A DNA stretch of 64,000 bases from Dendrophyllia cribrosa (GCA_024195265.1 JAJLRJ010000014.1:18309959-18373958); one strand, 5' to 3'; counted from the stretch's first letter, positions 46,201 through 53,578 are shown. Numbers and translations are program-made. Notes: a model not told the origin generated them from the sequence alone.

Positions 46201-49200
46201 TTTCTTTTCTACTCTACTCACTTTGGCCATTTCAAGTCCGCCATTAGGATAAGCAAGATTTATATGCTCATCGTCTGTTTAAATTAGTTCATTTCTTTCT
46301 TCGAGAGCTCCTCATCTGTCATTTTACAACTACTGGATGGACGATTGATTTCATTCGAACCAAGCGCGAGCGTTTTAACGCAATGGAAATTTTGGGGAGT
46401 ACAAATTGTATTTGCGCATGAGTCCCGCATTAATAGCCAATGCAGCAAGTTCAATTTTATTTACTTTTCGTGTAAACGATATTCACTTATTAGCCATATC
46501 TCTTGTCCTGTTCCCGGTTCATACAAATGAACTGTGGATCTCAAAAATTCTTAAGGATAAAACTGAAGAGAGAGAAAGAGAGTAAGCCTCAATTTCCAGT
46601 TGAATACAATTCGGAAAAAAGTCCTCTGCGAACAATGCTAAGTGAACAAAGAGTAATAAGACGACAAAACTAACCTGCGATATCCCACACTTGGTGGCGT
46701 TAGATAAATCTTCGTACAACCCGCGTTGACGCCAGTTGTTTCGATCGAACCTATCCAAACTTCCGCTCAAATTCTGCCAGTTTTCAGAGCTGTGATTCTT
46801 TCGCGAGGAATCCTGTTTTAGCGACATATTATTTGTGTTACTGCTCCAGCTGATGTCAGCGTAAGGATGAACAGTCAGTAGCTTTGCTCGAATCCTCTTT
46901 TAGAACTATCGACTTACCATAATGATTATTTAATTCATATTGTTCTCCTCTATTCGCCAATAGCGTTGAAACTATTTAGGCGCGAACACCACGTGTCAGC
47001 GAGATTTGGACACTTGCCTCGTGCCAAAGGCTTTTATATACACTTTGCGGTTCGCGCTGATAAATTTAATGTAATGCTTATAAGTGTAAAAGAAAATATT
47101 TTATTTGAACCCAAAACATATTACGTGGAACAAAGAATATTTTGCGGTGTTCAAAGGAGGAAAGACCCGCCTGTTCGTTAATTAATGTTTTGTTGGAAAA
47201 GATAACGCCCGGACAACAACATAAAAAGAAAATACTGCGATTAAGCTCAAAGATAATCACCCAAAATCCTTAATGCTTTTAAGGCAAAAGCCTTTAATTT
47301 TGGAACGGCTGCTCATAAATCAAAATCTTCGAAACCAAACACAATGTGATGTATTCAGACTTGACCAGAATCTTAAAGATTTGAGATAATTATCGCCTCT
47401 CTAAAAGGGCGACAAAACATATTGTTGGAAAGTCCATTAGCGACTAAAACAGAATTGTAAGACTATCCTGTACGCGCGTGGCTTTATTCACCGGGGAAAG
47501 AAGGTAATCAAAGAAGAGCCTTTCTATTTTGTTTTTAACGCTTCGACACGCCTCGTACGCGTGCCTTGTAATAAAAGAAGTTACATATGCGAACACATGA
47601 GAAAGTAAGCGCTGCATCAATGCAGGTGGATTTTATTAGCTATCTATTGATCTTTTTCAACGCAACAGCAAAAAGGAAACGAATGGGAAAATTATCAAAC
47701 ACGGCGAACAAGCACGTGTATTTTAATAGAAGTCGATGGTTAGCTAAAAACCTGATTTCCCGGTTCGGTTGCTTTGAAGTAAAATGAGTCCTTCACAAAC
47801 AAATGCGGCATATAACTGAAATGTCGTCGACATGTACTTTGTTTAAAAAACTTTGACAGTTACTAATGAAACTTATAGGTTAAACCGGAACACGACGGAA
47901 AACGCTTCGAAATTTTCCCCAATCGTGGTAATCGGATATCATATTTTTTTCGGCGCTTAGCTTCCTTAAGCCCGAAAAATAATAGAGCCAAATTGTTTTA
48001 TCCTGTAATTTCCCGCAATTGTTTCCTGTTTTAAATGTTTTGGACGAGAAAGAGAGAACAATATTTTTTACTGTTACTAGTACGTAAAAATTACTCGATT
48101 CGAGTGTTACATGGACTTTCAGAGAGTGTTTTTGTTGAACAATATCAGCTTGTTTCTACGGTGCTCCAAAAAAACAAATCATGAATTATATTGAAAGCGC
48201 ATAAGCCTAGACTTCGCTCTTGACCCAAGTGACTTTTTGAGTTGGTCATTCGCTCAATATCTGCTTAACAAACATTGCATGTAATTTGGATATGAATATT
48301 GTACATAGTTTAGTGAAAACATTACAAGCATTAAAAGCTGCATGGCTGAAATTTATTACGCAGTTCTTTTGGCGGCTGTAAAATATTAGCTGATTTCACT
48401 TTGTCTCAGAAATATTAACGATGCAAAATGATTCCACATTCAAATCATCAAGAGGAAATAATGGTGCTTTAAAACGAAATGCCTAAAATTGCAAATTAAT
48501 GGACGGTCTTTCCTTCTTAATAAAAGCTCAGGAGACAGCCACAATTTTCTTGTGCATACAATGAAATATTGCCCGGGACAACTGTCTGATACTTGCATAA
48601 ATTAACGACCAAGCTTTTGTCTTTAATAAATCAGGCATTTGCCAGAGCGGAAACTTTGTATGTGAAAATCGAAATGTGCTCCAACGAGTCAATTACGCAC
48701 TAAAAGCTAACCGCCTTTTTAAGATGGTCGAATACAAAAGCTCCTCTGAATTACAAAGACGTTTACGTCCTAAGAACGAAAAGTACCGTATATGCGATCT
48801 CGTGTGAAATAAATCGCGTTTTATTTGCGTAGTTTAAGTGTTACCGTACAAACAAGACTGAGCCGACTCAAAAGTTAAGCCCATCTTGCATTATATAAGG
48901 TCACTAGATTGTACTTTTAAATAATTAAAATGATAAATGGTTTTCATCTGTAACGCTTTCACTCACCAACAGAAAAGACAAACTCATTTTTCCGAGTTAG
49001 AACAATATTGTTCAATTAAAATTTAACTGGCAATGCCATAGAACACGCACGAGTTGGTTCGTATCAAAAATCGAACGAGCAAGGCTTTGCGAGCGAGTGA
49101 GATTTCTGATACAAACCAACGAGTGCGTAAATGCCGTACAAAGCACTGCCTATGCTGTAATTTGTTTATTTTATACATACTGAGATTTGTGATAACACGA

Positions 49201-51001
49201 AACGCCTTTTTCACGTGTGAGAAAGTCGTTTCGCCATTCTGATTGGCTGCGAACCCCGAACGGGGGTTTTCATACGCCAAATTTCAATAGAAAATCTCAA
49301 TAAGTACGAAATAACGTCCCATTCTCTTCAATCTATTTTATGGCATGAGATTAGCTCCATGAGACACCTGTGGTCTATCTTCCCATCGCAAATGTCTTGT
49401 CTTCATTCGTCACCGGAAAGTTATAAGATTTCAATCTGACTGGGTATTGCATTTTCAAGCTATGTTCGAGTGGGTCACCATGCGAAAACTTGAAGAGTTT
49501 TACTTGTTTGAAGCATGTTAAAAATTTCGAGTTCACATTTCTTTTGACAGAATCCCAGCAAGATACAATAGGAAAATCCCTGAATAAGCCTGACACTGAT
49601 ATCGCTAAAACTTAGTATTGGCGCTCAAAAACGGCTTGAGCATATTTCAACCCGGGTTTAAACTTAACATGCATATATTTCATTGAGACAGGTTTTTATT
49701 TAAGAACAAAAGATGAGCAGTTTTTGAAACTAGGGATTTTCAACTTGGACGATCTTTTAGAACTGAAAAGGGTTCATTTTAGAGGCTGCTGAATTTGGTG
49801 AAAAATGACTAGGATTGTCCATTAGATAGGAGCGACAATGCTATAGGAGAAATAATTTACTAACTTTTCCTCTTCTATTCTGTCTATTCCACGATAGTCA
49901 ATATTGACTTTCTCGTATTTCAAATCTGAATTTCAAATCCTTGAATACGAGAGCACACCTCCTCAAATATTGTTGCAACTGTTTCGGTTAAAAACCCGCT
50001 GTTCATAATTATCATTATTGTTGAAATACCTGTTTACTTCCTTATCTTGTTAAACCCATTCTTCGCATTGTAGTTAAATGGTTTTTAAAGGGTTTTTTGA
50101 TACGAAGAAAACTCCTTTAAAATTACGGAAATACGTCTTCTCTCGTAACTAAGGAAAGAGCCCACCTTTATTCAGGAAGGGGCCCTTCAGTTATTTAAAA
50201 AGATTTGTTTAGGAAATTGATAATAGTAAACAGTGTTCTCAATGCACCATTCACGCAATCCTTAATCTTGTCAAAACTGTGAATTTTATCATCATTTGAC
50301 ATCAGCTTTTTATGCACGCCTCTTATTTCAAGTGGTTACGTCATTTCTAGTACTTGATCAATGTGATAACAAGAAAAACTGAAGGTTTCACTTTCTAACT
50401 TGCAAAACGAAATTCTTCAGAATTATAGATAGTTTTACCCAAGTAATGTAAGCGACCCAAAGCAATTTGAGGTTTCCTGGGTTAAGGAGGGACCATTCTG
50501 TGGCGAAATATTCAGCGGGCTTGGAATTTTTTGCTAAAAGAGTTGATAATTGGAATTATGAAGGTAGTGAAATAATTAAGCGCCCTTCAATGAAAAAGAG
50601 AGAATCCAACAATGTTGTTCTCACCTCATTGAAAATGCTGACAAGTAAATACAATTGGTAAATATATTAAGCCAAAAAATGGACTTTTCCCAGCCTTTGA
50701 GGGCCTTTGAGTTTCCCCGCTATCGATGTGGGTTGATGGGAGTTTTCAAACCCGCTGAGCTAAAGTTTCTTCACAAATAAACAGTACAAATGAAATTAAA
50801 ACATACCGGGTTTTTGCTCTTTCGCTGGCTCTGTATTACACCTTGTATTTCCGGCAAAATCAGCCTCATAACTTGTCTTTTCAGCTCTACCAGTCGATTG
50901 TTGCATTTTTCACAACAAATGCCGAGTTCTCGTGGAATTTCGTTTTGCTTCGCGGACGCTCGTGAATTGCGAGTGGCTCCCGATGCACGCATCTCGCTCA
51001 T
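17868..51001 (-). CDS. KIF26: KIF26-like (kinesin-11) protein, 18 coding exons, 1861 aa
   Basis: Orthologue of KIF26A/B, kinesin-11 proteins that bind microtubules but are reported not to hydrolyse ATP. The 18 exons total 5586 nt including TAA, with GT-AG introns and matching phases throughout. Order: cysteine pairs C30/C33 and C91/C94; basic linker; motor fold about 249-607; Ser/acid-rich disordered region 612-1640; Ser-rich SGHASD and SSGYES motifs; C-terminal coiled coil about 1771-1850. Motor features are degenerate: the Walker-type loop GYAGLGKT (341-348) is kept, the switch I SSRSH motif is absent (NSHMFF at 481-486), and switch II reads DLASCE (516-521) instead of DLAGSE. Length is near human KIF26A (about 1880 aa). 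The codon at 51001 directly follows an acceptor (TTTACAG), so Met1 may be internal or preceded by an untranslated exon. Vertebrate A/B identity cannot be assigned. Confidence 0.93.
18159..18305. mobile_element. 147 bp palindrome with GGATAGCGCTATCC motif
   Basis: Arms start GGCTCCAGTTGTTCAAAAGG and end CCTTTTGAACAACCGGGGCC; each arm contains the self-palindromic GGTGGATAGCGCTATCCACC. Lies between KIF26-like exons 17 and 18. From memory, this motif is common in marine invertebrate genomes. Confidence 0.8.
18306..18400 (+). repeat. R2 repeat, internally deleted copy
   Basis: Contains GCTTTGTGATTGGCTAAAAA, CGCGCCACTTTCTCAACC and GTGAAAACCGCTC, but lacks the middle of the element. Confidence 0.65.
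18460..18586 (-). CDS. KIF26: KIF26-like exon 17 (coiled coil)
   Basis: Residues 1771-1813. [20 protein letters not shown] with heptad-like spacing, then DENQRWSYG. Corresponds to the RIAEVRAKY-MKELEATKQYL helix of KIF26. Acceptor TCTATCAG, donor GTAAGT. Confidence 0.9.
18792..18958 (-). CDS. KIF26: KIF26-like exon 16
   Basis: Residues 1715-1770. [16 protein letters not shown] matches the EIKVYEIDDVERLQ segment that precedes the C-terminal coiled coil in KIF26 proteins. Donor GTAAAA. Confidence 0.92.
19027..19452 (-). repeat. R2 repeat, degraded and interrupted
   Basis: R2-like ends TAGAGCGGTTTTGGATTGAC and CTTGGAACCCGCTCTA enclose R2 sequence split near 19216-19370 by a separate segment that begins CAGCCTAGTTCCCAG and ends GAACGAGGCTGG. 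Confidence 0.55.
19623..19739 (-). CDS. KIF26: KIF26-like exon 15
   Basis: Residues 1676-1715. [19 protein letters not shown] matches the SSGYESMMRDSEATGS block of vertebrate KIF26B. Ends in basic RGKRKGK-type sequence. Donor GTAAGA. Confidence 0.9.
20166..20269 (-). CDS. KIF26: KIF26-like exon 14
   Basis: Residues 1641-1676. [20 protein letters not shown] matches the SSGHGSDNSS motif near the C-terminus of vertebrate KIF26B. Acceptor TTGTTCAG, donor GTAAGT. Confidence 0.9.
20612..20732 (+). repeat. R1 repeat copy 3, beside a KIF26-like splice donor
   Basis: TATGGTGTGACCATTCAAAT through ATGAAATTTGGGATTTTTC; both ends truncated. It stops about 2 bp from the exon 13 donor hexamer (20734-20739). 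Confidence 0.8.
20740..23828 (-). CDS. KIF26: KIF26-like exon 13, 3.1 kb (disordered region)
   Basis: Residues 612-1641 in one open exon. Starts [16 protein letters not shown] and contains [19 protein letters not shown] followed by TDNEGPP, all conserved in KIF26 proteins. The rest is Ser/Glu/Asp/Thr-rich and predicted unstructured. Two internal duplications are visible: a tandem unit of about 36 aa near residues 912-984, and [10 protein letters not shown] repeated near 1523 and 1558. The donor GTGAGT lies at 20739-20734, about 2 bp from an R1 transposon copy. Confidence 0.95.
23829..26609 (-). other. KIF26-like intron between exons 12 and 13
   Basis: 2.8 kb of AT-rich intron containing the CTTCGGGTC tandem units at 26320-26540. 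No nested gene recognised. Confidence 0.6.
26320..26540. repeat. two imperfect copies of a CTTCGGGTC-containing unit
   Basis: ACCAATCGGTAGCGTTTACC then ATTTATGGATAACA appears at about 26340 and 26465 with shared flanks CTTCGGGTC and GGAGAGTTCG, a unit of about 120 bp. No coding potential seen. Confidence 0.65.
26610..26772 (-). CDS. KIF26: KIF26-like exon 12 (motor end)
   Basis: Residues 557-611. [24 protein letters not shown] and [21 protein letters not shown] are the terminal kinesin motor motifs. Acceptor CCTAACAG, donor GTGAGG, phase 0 at the 3' end. Confidence 0.95.
26818..27019 (+). repeat. R1 repeat copy 4, full length
   Basis: Begins TTAACCATTTTACTCCC and ends CTCTTGGGAGTCAAATGGTTAA: inverted ends with TTAA at each side. 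Confidence 0.85.
27320..27476 (-). CDS. KIF26: KIF26-like exon 11 (switch II)
   Basis: Residues 505-557. [14 protein letters not shown] is the switch II strand; the invariant Gly of DLAGSE is Ser519. [17 protein letters not shown] follows, as in kinesin helix 4 and loop 12. Confidence 0.95.
27520..27665. repeat. dispersed repeat shared with 40875-41010
   Basis: CAGAACCTCTAATTTCATT, GTCCATTGTTCTGTT and CTATTGTTTTCTCAGCCAAT recur almost unchanged near 40890-41000. No terminal structure was identified. Confidence 0.65.
27778..27879 (-). CDS. KIF26: KIF26-like exon 10 (switch I position)
   Basis: Residues 471-505. [17 protein letters not shown] occupies the position where active kinesins carry NxxSSRSH; the SSRSH signature is missing. 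Donor GTAGGA after NAGG. Confidence 0.93.
27978..28280 (+). repeat. R1 repeat copy 5, with internal duplication
   Basis: TTAACCCTTTCACTCCCAGAG to CTTGGGAGTTAAAGGGTTAA. The roughly 100 bp core from TTCTAACTTTTGAGTCTGT to GGTACCATTT is present twice in tandem. Confidence 0.88.
28343..28448 (-). CDS. KIF26: KIF26-like exon 9 (motor)
   Basis: Residues 436-471. [20 protein letters not shown] is a hallmark KIF26 segment that replaces the canonical switch I approach. Donor GTGGGC. Confidence 0.94.
28580..28650 (-). CDS. KIF26: KIF26-like exon 8 (motor)
   Basis: Residues 412-435, [18 protein letters not shown] then GGAQ. A short exon joined in phase by a strong acceptor (TTTTTCGCAG) and donor GTAAAC. 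Confidence 0.9.
28737..28828 (-). CDS. KIF26: KIF26-like exon 7 (motor)
   Basis: Residues 381-412, [16 protein letters not shown] followed by [13 protein letters not shown]. The SVRVSAVE block is typical of KIF26 motors. Acceptor ATTTCAG, donor GTAATG. Confidence 0.92.
28972..29077 (-). CDS. KIF26: KIF26-like exon 6 (P-loop lysine)
   Basis: Residues 346-381. Begins [17 protein letters not shown], giving GYAGLGKT with the previous exon. This fits the general GxxxxGK[ST] pattern but not the kinesin GQTGSGKT consensus. Donor GTAAGG. Confidence 0.93.
29194..29684. mobile_element. poly-G/poly-C bounded element, copy 1
   Basis: Starts with a run of about 31 G, then TATTCCCTATAATGGGC and TACGGGGATGCTCCGCCC, and ends GGGCGGAGCATCCCCGTAC followed by about 25 C. 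The interior has many degenerate TATATGAAAGGGGTACC-type repeats. The ends are inverted. Lies between KIF26-like exons 5 and 6. Confidence 0.75.
29705..29798 (-). CDS. KIF26: KIF26-like exon 5 (into the P-loop)
   Basis: Residues 315-346. [13 protein letters not shown] and [15 protein letters not shown] lead into the nucleotide-binding loop, whose GK-T is completed by the next exon. Donor GTAGGT splits a Gly codon. Confidence 0.93.
29829..29964 (+). repeat. R1 repeat copy 6, subtype B
   Basis: Two ATTATGCTGTACGAAGTGG / GTACTGTTTATTAT-type flanks around AACTTTTGAGTTTGTGG and CCTTTCAAATGAAAGCTACTG. Confidence 0.7.
30085..30282 (-). CDS. KIF26: KIF26-like exon 4 (motor start)
   Basis: Residues 249-314. 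[10 protein letters not shown] is the first strand of the kinesin motor fold; [16 protein letters not shown] corresponds to the FDxVF strand. Exactly 66 codons with phase 0 on both sides. Confidence 0.94.
30343..30548 (+). repeat. R1 repeat copy 7
   Basis: TTAACCCTTTCGCTCCCAGAG on the left; the core is GTGTGACCATTCAAATGAAA; the right end is degraded at TTTTGGGAATTG. Confidence 0.82.
30778..30959. mobile_element. 182 bp palindrome with TAA duplication
   Basis: AGGCTGGTTTTCACTAGCGC at the left and GCGCTAGTGAAAACCAGCCT at the right. Arms of about 75 bp continue with few mismatches. TAA flanks at 30775-30777 and 30960-30962. Confidence 0.88.
30961..31207. mobile_element. 247 bp foldback element
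   Basis: AATAGACCATTTTACAGTT and AACTGTAAAATGGTCTATT are exact inverted ends; the arms continue through GGCCTTTGAATGGAAGCGAG. It abuts the palindromes on either side. Confidence 0.85.
31208..31370. mobile_element. 163 bp palindrome, copy 1
   Basis: CGCCACTTTAGAAACGAGAAG and CTTCTCGTTTCTAAAGTGGCG are inverted ends, with arms of about 65 bp and a loop of about 35 bp. A second copy lies at 34608-34752. Confidence 0.87.
31653..31872 (-). CDS. KIF26: KIF26-like exon 3 (basic linker before the motor)
   Basis: Residues 175-248. [14 protein letters not shown] matches the conserved ARAAQKL-SSKKKK segment upstream of the KIF26 motor. Donor GTAGGA after TDGK. Confidence 0.92.
31873..34189 (-). other. 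KIF26-like intron between exons 2 and 3
   Basis: 2.3 kb intron with an R1 copy at its 5' end. 31980-33850 shows nothing identifiable. Confidence 0.6.
33868..34175 (+). repeat. R1 repeat copy 8, mixed subtype
   Basis: ATTATGCTGTACAAAGTGG, AACTTTTGAGTCTGTGG and ACCATTTAAATGAAAGCTG. The right edge is just downstream of KIF26-like exon 2. Confidence 0.65.
34190..34518 (-). CDS. KIF26: KIF26-like exon 2 (second cysteine pair)
   Basis: Residues 66-175. Contains [16 protein letters not shown], matching the second CxxC block of KIF26 proteins. The intron before it is about 16.3 kb. Acceptor CTCTTGCAG, donor GTAAGT. Confidence 0.92.
34608..34752. mobile_element. palindrome, copy 2 of the 31208 family
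   Basis: CCACTTTAGAAACGAGAAGG at the left; the right arm returns through AAGTTCACTCGGCCCAGTTT but ends early. The loop matches the inverted loop of copy 1. Confidence 0.82.
36082..36303 (+). repeat. R1 repeat copy 9
   Basis: AACCCTTTCACTCCCAGAGTC to CTCTTGGGAGCTAAAAGTTTAA with the standard core. Confidence 0.85.
36566..36634 (-). CDS. second, weaker alternative first exon candidate
   Basis: ATG at 36634 opens 23 codons ([20 protein letters not shown] then EKE) ending at AAAGAG/GTAAAA in phase 0, compatible with KIF26-like exon 2 only 2 kb downstream. The donor is moderate and an out-of-frame ATG lies upstream, so this is weaker than the 46827 candidate. Confidence 0.25.
38892..39106 (-). 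repeat. R1 repeat copy 10
   Basis: TTAACCTTTAACTCCCAAGAG to GGAGTGATAGGGTTAA. Reverse orientation, TTAA at both ends. Confidence 0.87.
39731..39898 (+). repeat. R1 repeat copy 11, right-truncated
   Basis: GTCAATTATGGAGACATGTAG, TGTGACCATCCAAATGAAACC and GCCATTTGTTTTTCAATGG; ends at GAGTTAAG. Confidence 0.75.
39935..39995. repeat. (AT)n microsatellite
   Basis: About 30 uninterrupted AT dinucleotides. Confidence 0.95.
40122..40244. mobile_element. 123 bp mariner-like foldback with TA duplication
   Basis: CAGCAGTTTGCAAAAATTTTG and CAAAATTTTTGCAAACTGCTG are inverted ends bordered by TA (40120-40121 and 40245-40246), as in Tc1/mariner non-autonomous elements. It sits among AT microsatellites. 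Confidence 0.78.
40245..40279. repeat. (AT)n microsatellite
   Basis: AT dinucleotide run immediately right of the mariner-like element. Confidence 0.9.
40334..40404 (-). repeat. tRNA-derived sequence (SINE head or tRNA pseudogene)
   Basis: Read on the minus strand, it has a 7 bp acceptor stem (GTCTCAG with CTGAGGC), an A box GGCCTAGTGGTTAAGGC and a B box GGGTTCAACTCCC. The anticodon stem is imperfect and position 33 is not T, so a functional tRNA is unlikely. It lies inside an intron, as expected for a SINE. Confidence 0.6.
40549..40619. repeat. AT/AAT microsatellite
   Basis: Mixed AT and AAT repeats ending in a run of AATAAT. Confidence 0.9.
40702..41190. repeat. 319 bp-period tandem duplication
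   Basis: The 170 bp from GCCGAGGGCTTATGAAC to ATCTAGACCTCCTTAC occurs at 40702-40871 and again, identically by eye, at 41021-41190. The intervening 149 bp includes the dispersed repeat also seen at 27520-27665. Confidence 0.85.
41663..41823. mobile_element. 161 bp MITE with 9 bp target duplication
   Basis: TAGCCTGTTCCGGGCGTT and AACGCCTGGAACAGGCTA are imperfect inverted ends. The flanks TTTTCAAGC (41654-41662) and TTTTGAAGC (41824-41832) are 9 bp direct repeats with one mismatch, a size typical of Mutator-like insertion. Confidence 0.72.
42590..42935 (-). repeat. R1 repeat copy 12, subtype B units
   Basis: Three reverse-orientation units sharing TTTCATTTGAATGGTCACAC, TCAGAAGTTAGAACCACC and CAGCATAATAAACGG. 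Confidence 0.75.
43540..43737 (-). repeat. R1 repeat copy 13
   Basis: TTAAGAGTGCTGAAAAATC at the left, the core in reverse orientation, and GACTCTGGGAGTGAAAGGCG before TTAA at the right. Confidence 0.82.
46675..46827 (-). CDS. candidate alternative first exon of the KIF26-like gene
   Basis: ATG at 46827 opens 51 codons ([18 protein letters not shown] to NATKCGISQ) that end exactly at a strong donor, CGCAG/GTTAGT, in phase 0. Exon 2 of the KIF26-like gene (34518) starts in phase 0, so splicing would give a protein that replaces residues 1-65, including the first CxxC pair. An in-frame stop lies about 90 nt upstream, so this ATG would be the start. The match is by phase and position only; I recognise no homologous sequence. 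Confidence 0.4.
49030..49140. repeat. inverted repeat around GAACGAGCAAGGC
   Basis: CACGAGTTGGTTCGTATCA and TGATACAAACCAACGAGTG form inverted arms with a loop of about 35 bp; outer ends GGCA/TGCC are also complementary. Confidence 0.5.
50807..51001 (-). CDS. KIF26: KIF26-like exon 1 (first cysteine pair)
   Basis: Residues 1-65. Contains [17 protein letters not shown], matching the CxxC-LVELKRQ block at the N-terminus of vertebrate KIF26 proteins. Donor GTATGT, phase 0. The ATG at 51001-50999 lies immediately after ATTTACAG, so upstream exon(s) exist but are not identified. Confidence 0.85.
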
Positions 51002-52582
51002 CTGTAAATTAAAACAAATACAGTGAACAAATCATTAAAGATTGCTTTGAATAACTCAGTAAATAAAACCTTTCGTTCTCAATAACTCAGCTATTACCTC
51101 CGTGAAGTACTCCTCGATTTGCACGAGTGATAAACTATAAAGCTAGTATAAGCTTTTCAAGACCTTTCAAAACCAAGCTGTTCAGCATATTACAGTAAAA
51201 CTGGAATCACTGAAATCTGCTTGTAATCTGTTTTCGATTGATCACACGAAGAACTTGTAAAAAACCTTTTTACCCCCGGCGTGCAACCCAAACTAGCTTA
51301 TAAAACCAAAACCATCAGTCCTTAATCAGATTTTTGGGTTTTGTCGAGTGTGCTTGGTAGCATAATGGGTAATTCGAGTAGCGACACTTCCATGAGACCT
51401 TTTCCATCGCATCTTTCGCATGTCTCGGTAATCAAAAGTGACGAAAGGCTGTGAATGTACTCCAGATGTCGTTGGGTTGGACTTCCTATGGGGACGCGCG
51501 CGGGGGAGAACAGAAACAAACATCACACTATGAATGAAAACATGGTTCTGCGAGGGAAATAATATAAAATCAACAGGCCTTCTTGTCCACTACAGTGTCC
51601 GCTTAGCTCGTAAGCTCGTTAAAATACGGTTTTAAACGATAAATTTTCTTGCGGGGATTTGCGCGTTTGAAATCGAACGAACAGGGAGAAAGGGGGGCGG
51701 GAAATACTAAAAATAAATTCAACAGTCTTCAAACCAGCTGTAAGTAATTTTTGCCTCAAGAATATGTTTTCTTTGCTTTTAATCAAGTGTCTATGACTTA
51801 ATAGCTCAACTTAATCATGTCGAATATTTTGAAGTCTCGCACATCTCTTTAATTTTTACGCTATACTTATTTTGATAGTGGACTGATTGTCCAGCCGTTA
51901 AAGCGTTTCTAATTTTAGTATTGAACTTCTTTGTTTTGTTTTCAAGAGCATTTTCAGCCGCTATGATGGAAGCATATGGTATGCAGCGCCTTACCGCAAT
52001 TTGTAGCTTTTATAAAACAAGTATTTTCTTGATTAAAGACGTTGAAACCGAGTCGATGAGATTAAAGAGCGCACCATTATTTTTGCACTATGACTAACAT
52101 TCGAAAAAAAAAAAAAGGAGACATCGATTCTGTAGAAAATTGTAAAAGCGGGAGAGGGTTTTGGCGGAAAACAAAACCCGTGAAGATAGGCTCTGTTGTC
52201 TGTGTGTGTGGAAAAGAAAATGTTATCACGGCCCAAGGCCGGAAGTAATTAATTAGCTATGACGTAGTTGAGTAAGTCACGCAACGCTTAATAACAGTTT
52301 GTTTTCTGGTCGCGAAGTGATAAGAGCAAATCCGGCATACAAATTATCCCAAAGGAAAACAATTGTGATGTCTTGTTATGCAGTTTAGTCAAGGGCGGCC
52401 ATGCATTAGCTTTTTGACCCCGAATAAGTGAACAGCAAAATTTAAGAGCTTTCCTGCGGTTTTTAAATCCAGTCAAGCGATCTGAGTGACATACTAGGTT
52501 AGGTTTCTTTATTCATGCAGTGCCCACTAGTGCCAGGCTTCTAACGTTTGTCGCCGGGCAAAGAGAAAGACTTTTCCTGCAT

Positions 52583-52706
52583 AAGTCAAAAGTACTGCTG
52601 AAGAGGTTTCGTTTGAGCGGTCAAACCATAGGATTTCTTCGTTGTACTCAAAAGTTAGAACTACATTACATGCCTCCATAATTGACTCTTGGAGTGAAAA
52701 GGTTAA
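52583..52706 (-). repeat. R1 repeat copy 14, left-truncated
   Basis: AAAGTACTGCTGAAGAGGTTTC, CTCAAAAGTTAGAACTACA and GACTCTTGGAGTGAAAAGG before TTAA. Confidence 0.8.
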
Positions 52707-53159
52707 CCCTTGATACAAAACGCAAATACTGGAACCTTGGATTTTAAAGTTGGGAGCCTTCGGGCTAGCTCCCTATCATTTTTTTAGAGCTCAGCCTTGT
52801 ATTAACTAAGTATATTAATATGACTCTGTTACAGATTCTCAAATTTATGGGAAATATACAGGCAAAGCATGCGCGCGTGGGCAAGGGAAGGTTGTCACTT
52901 CTTCTCGCTGGTAGCTTTTGTCATTCCCGTGTTTTGCTTGGCGAGACTCCTGGTCCTCGTCCTCCGCAAATTCGATCCAGGTGAAGGGGAGGGAGTGAGG
53001 ATCTTCGAAATGTAGGGTAGGAGTGCCAGTCCTACCCTACCCACCAAGCAAGACACTTTTACCCTATTGAACCTATATCCAAAAGTTGCCTTAAATGAAA
53101 AATTGTTAAAATTTATTTTGCAAAGTACCGACCGAGAAAAGAAACCACCAAATTAAACT

Positions 53160-53245
53160 AATGCTCGAAAGCTTTCAATTGAATGGTCACAATTTCCTTT
53201 TTCATCTATGGACTGCATGCATGAAAAGTTAACACCGTGTTTAAT
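53160..53245 (-). repeat. R1-related fragment
   Basis: TTGAATGGTCACAATTTCC and GCATGAAAAGTTAACACCG resemble the R1 core; highly diverged. Confidence 0.4.
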
Positions 53246-53297
53246 ACATGAGCAGAAGGTTAAAACCATACATTTTGAAGAAACACATACCTATAAA

Positions 53298-53578
53298 CCC
53301 GGACCAAACGTGAGCGAGAGTTGACGAGAGTTCAAACTATTTGAGATCGCTCAAGAGTCAGTCAGTAAGAGGACTAAGAGTGCCTGAGAGTTAAGGTCAA
53401 ACGAAAGCGAGAGTTCAAAATTACCACAGATTCCAATGAAAAGTTTAAGCGGATTCAAACTCTTCAAGCCGAGCGTATACGAGACTCGACGAGAGCGCAC
53501 GAGAGTCGCCGAGAGCGCACGAGAGTCTCAGGCCAAACGAGAGCGAAAGTTTTTAACCATCGTCAACTCTTGTCCGGG
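53298..53578. mobile_element. 281 bp CCCGGAC-ended element rich in CGAGAG
   Basis: CCCGGACCAAACG at the left and TTGTCCGGG at the right; subterminal inverted GAGAGTTGACG / CGTCAACTCT. The interior repeats GAGAGCGCACGAGAGTCGCC-like units. Confidence 0.6.

Larger units (their letters stand above)
34519..50806 (-). other. KIF26-like intron 1, 16.3 kb
   Basis: Holds two alternative first exon candidates, several R1 copies, a mariner-like element, a tRNA-derived SINE, microsatellites and a tandem duplication. Stretches 44000-46600 and 46900-49000 show nothing clear. Confidence 0.6.

Noticed and set aside
51322..51519. Minus-strand frame with CERCDGKG, resembling a DnaJ-type zinc motif
   Set aside because: Only one CxxCxGxG unit, no partner repeats, no donor, and no poly(A) signal nearby; could be a terminal exon of another gene but unsupported.
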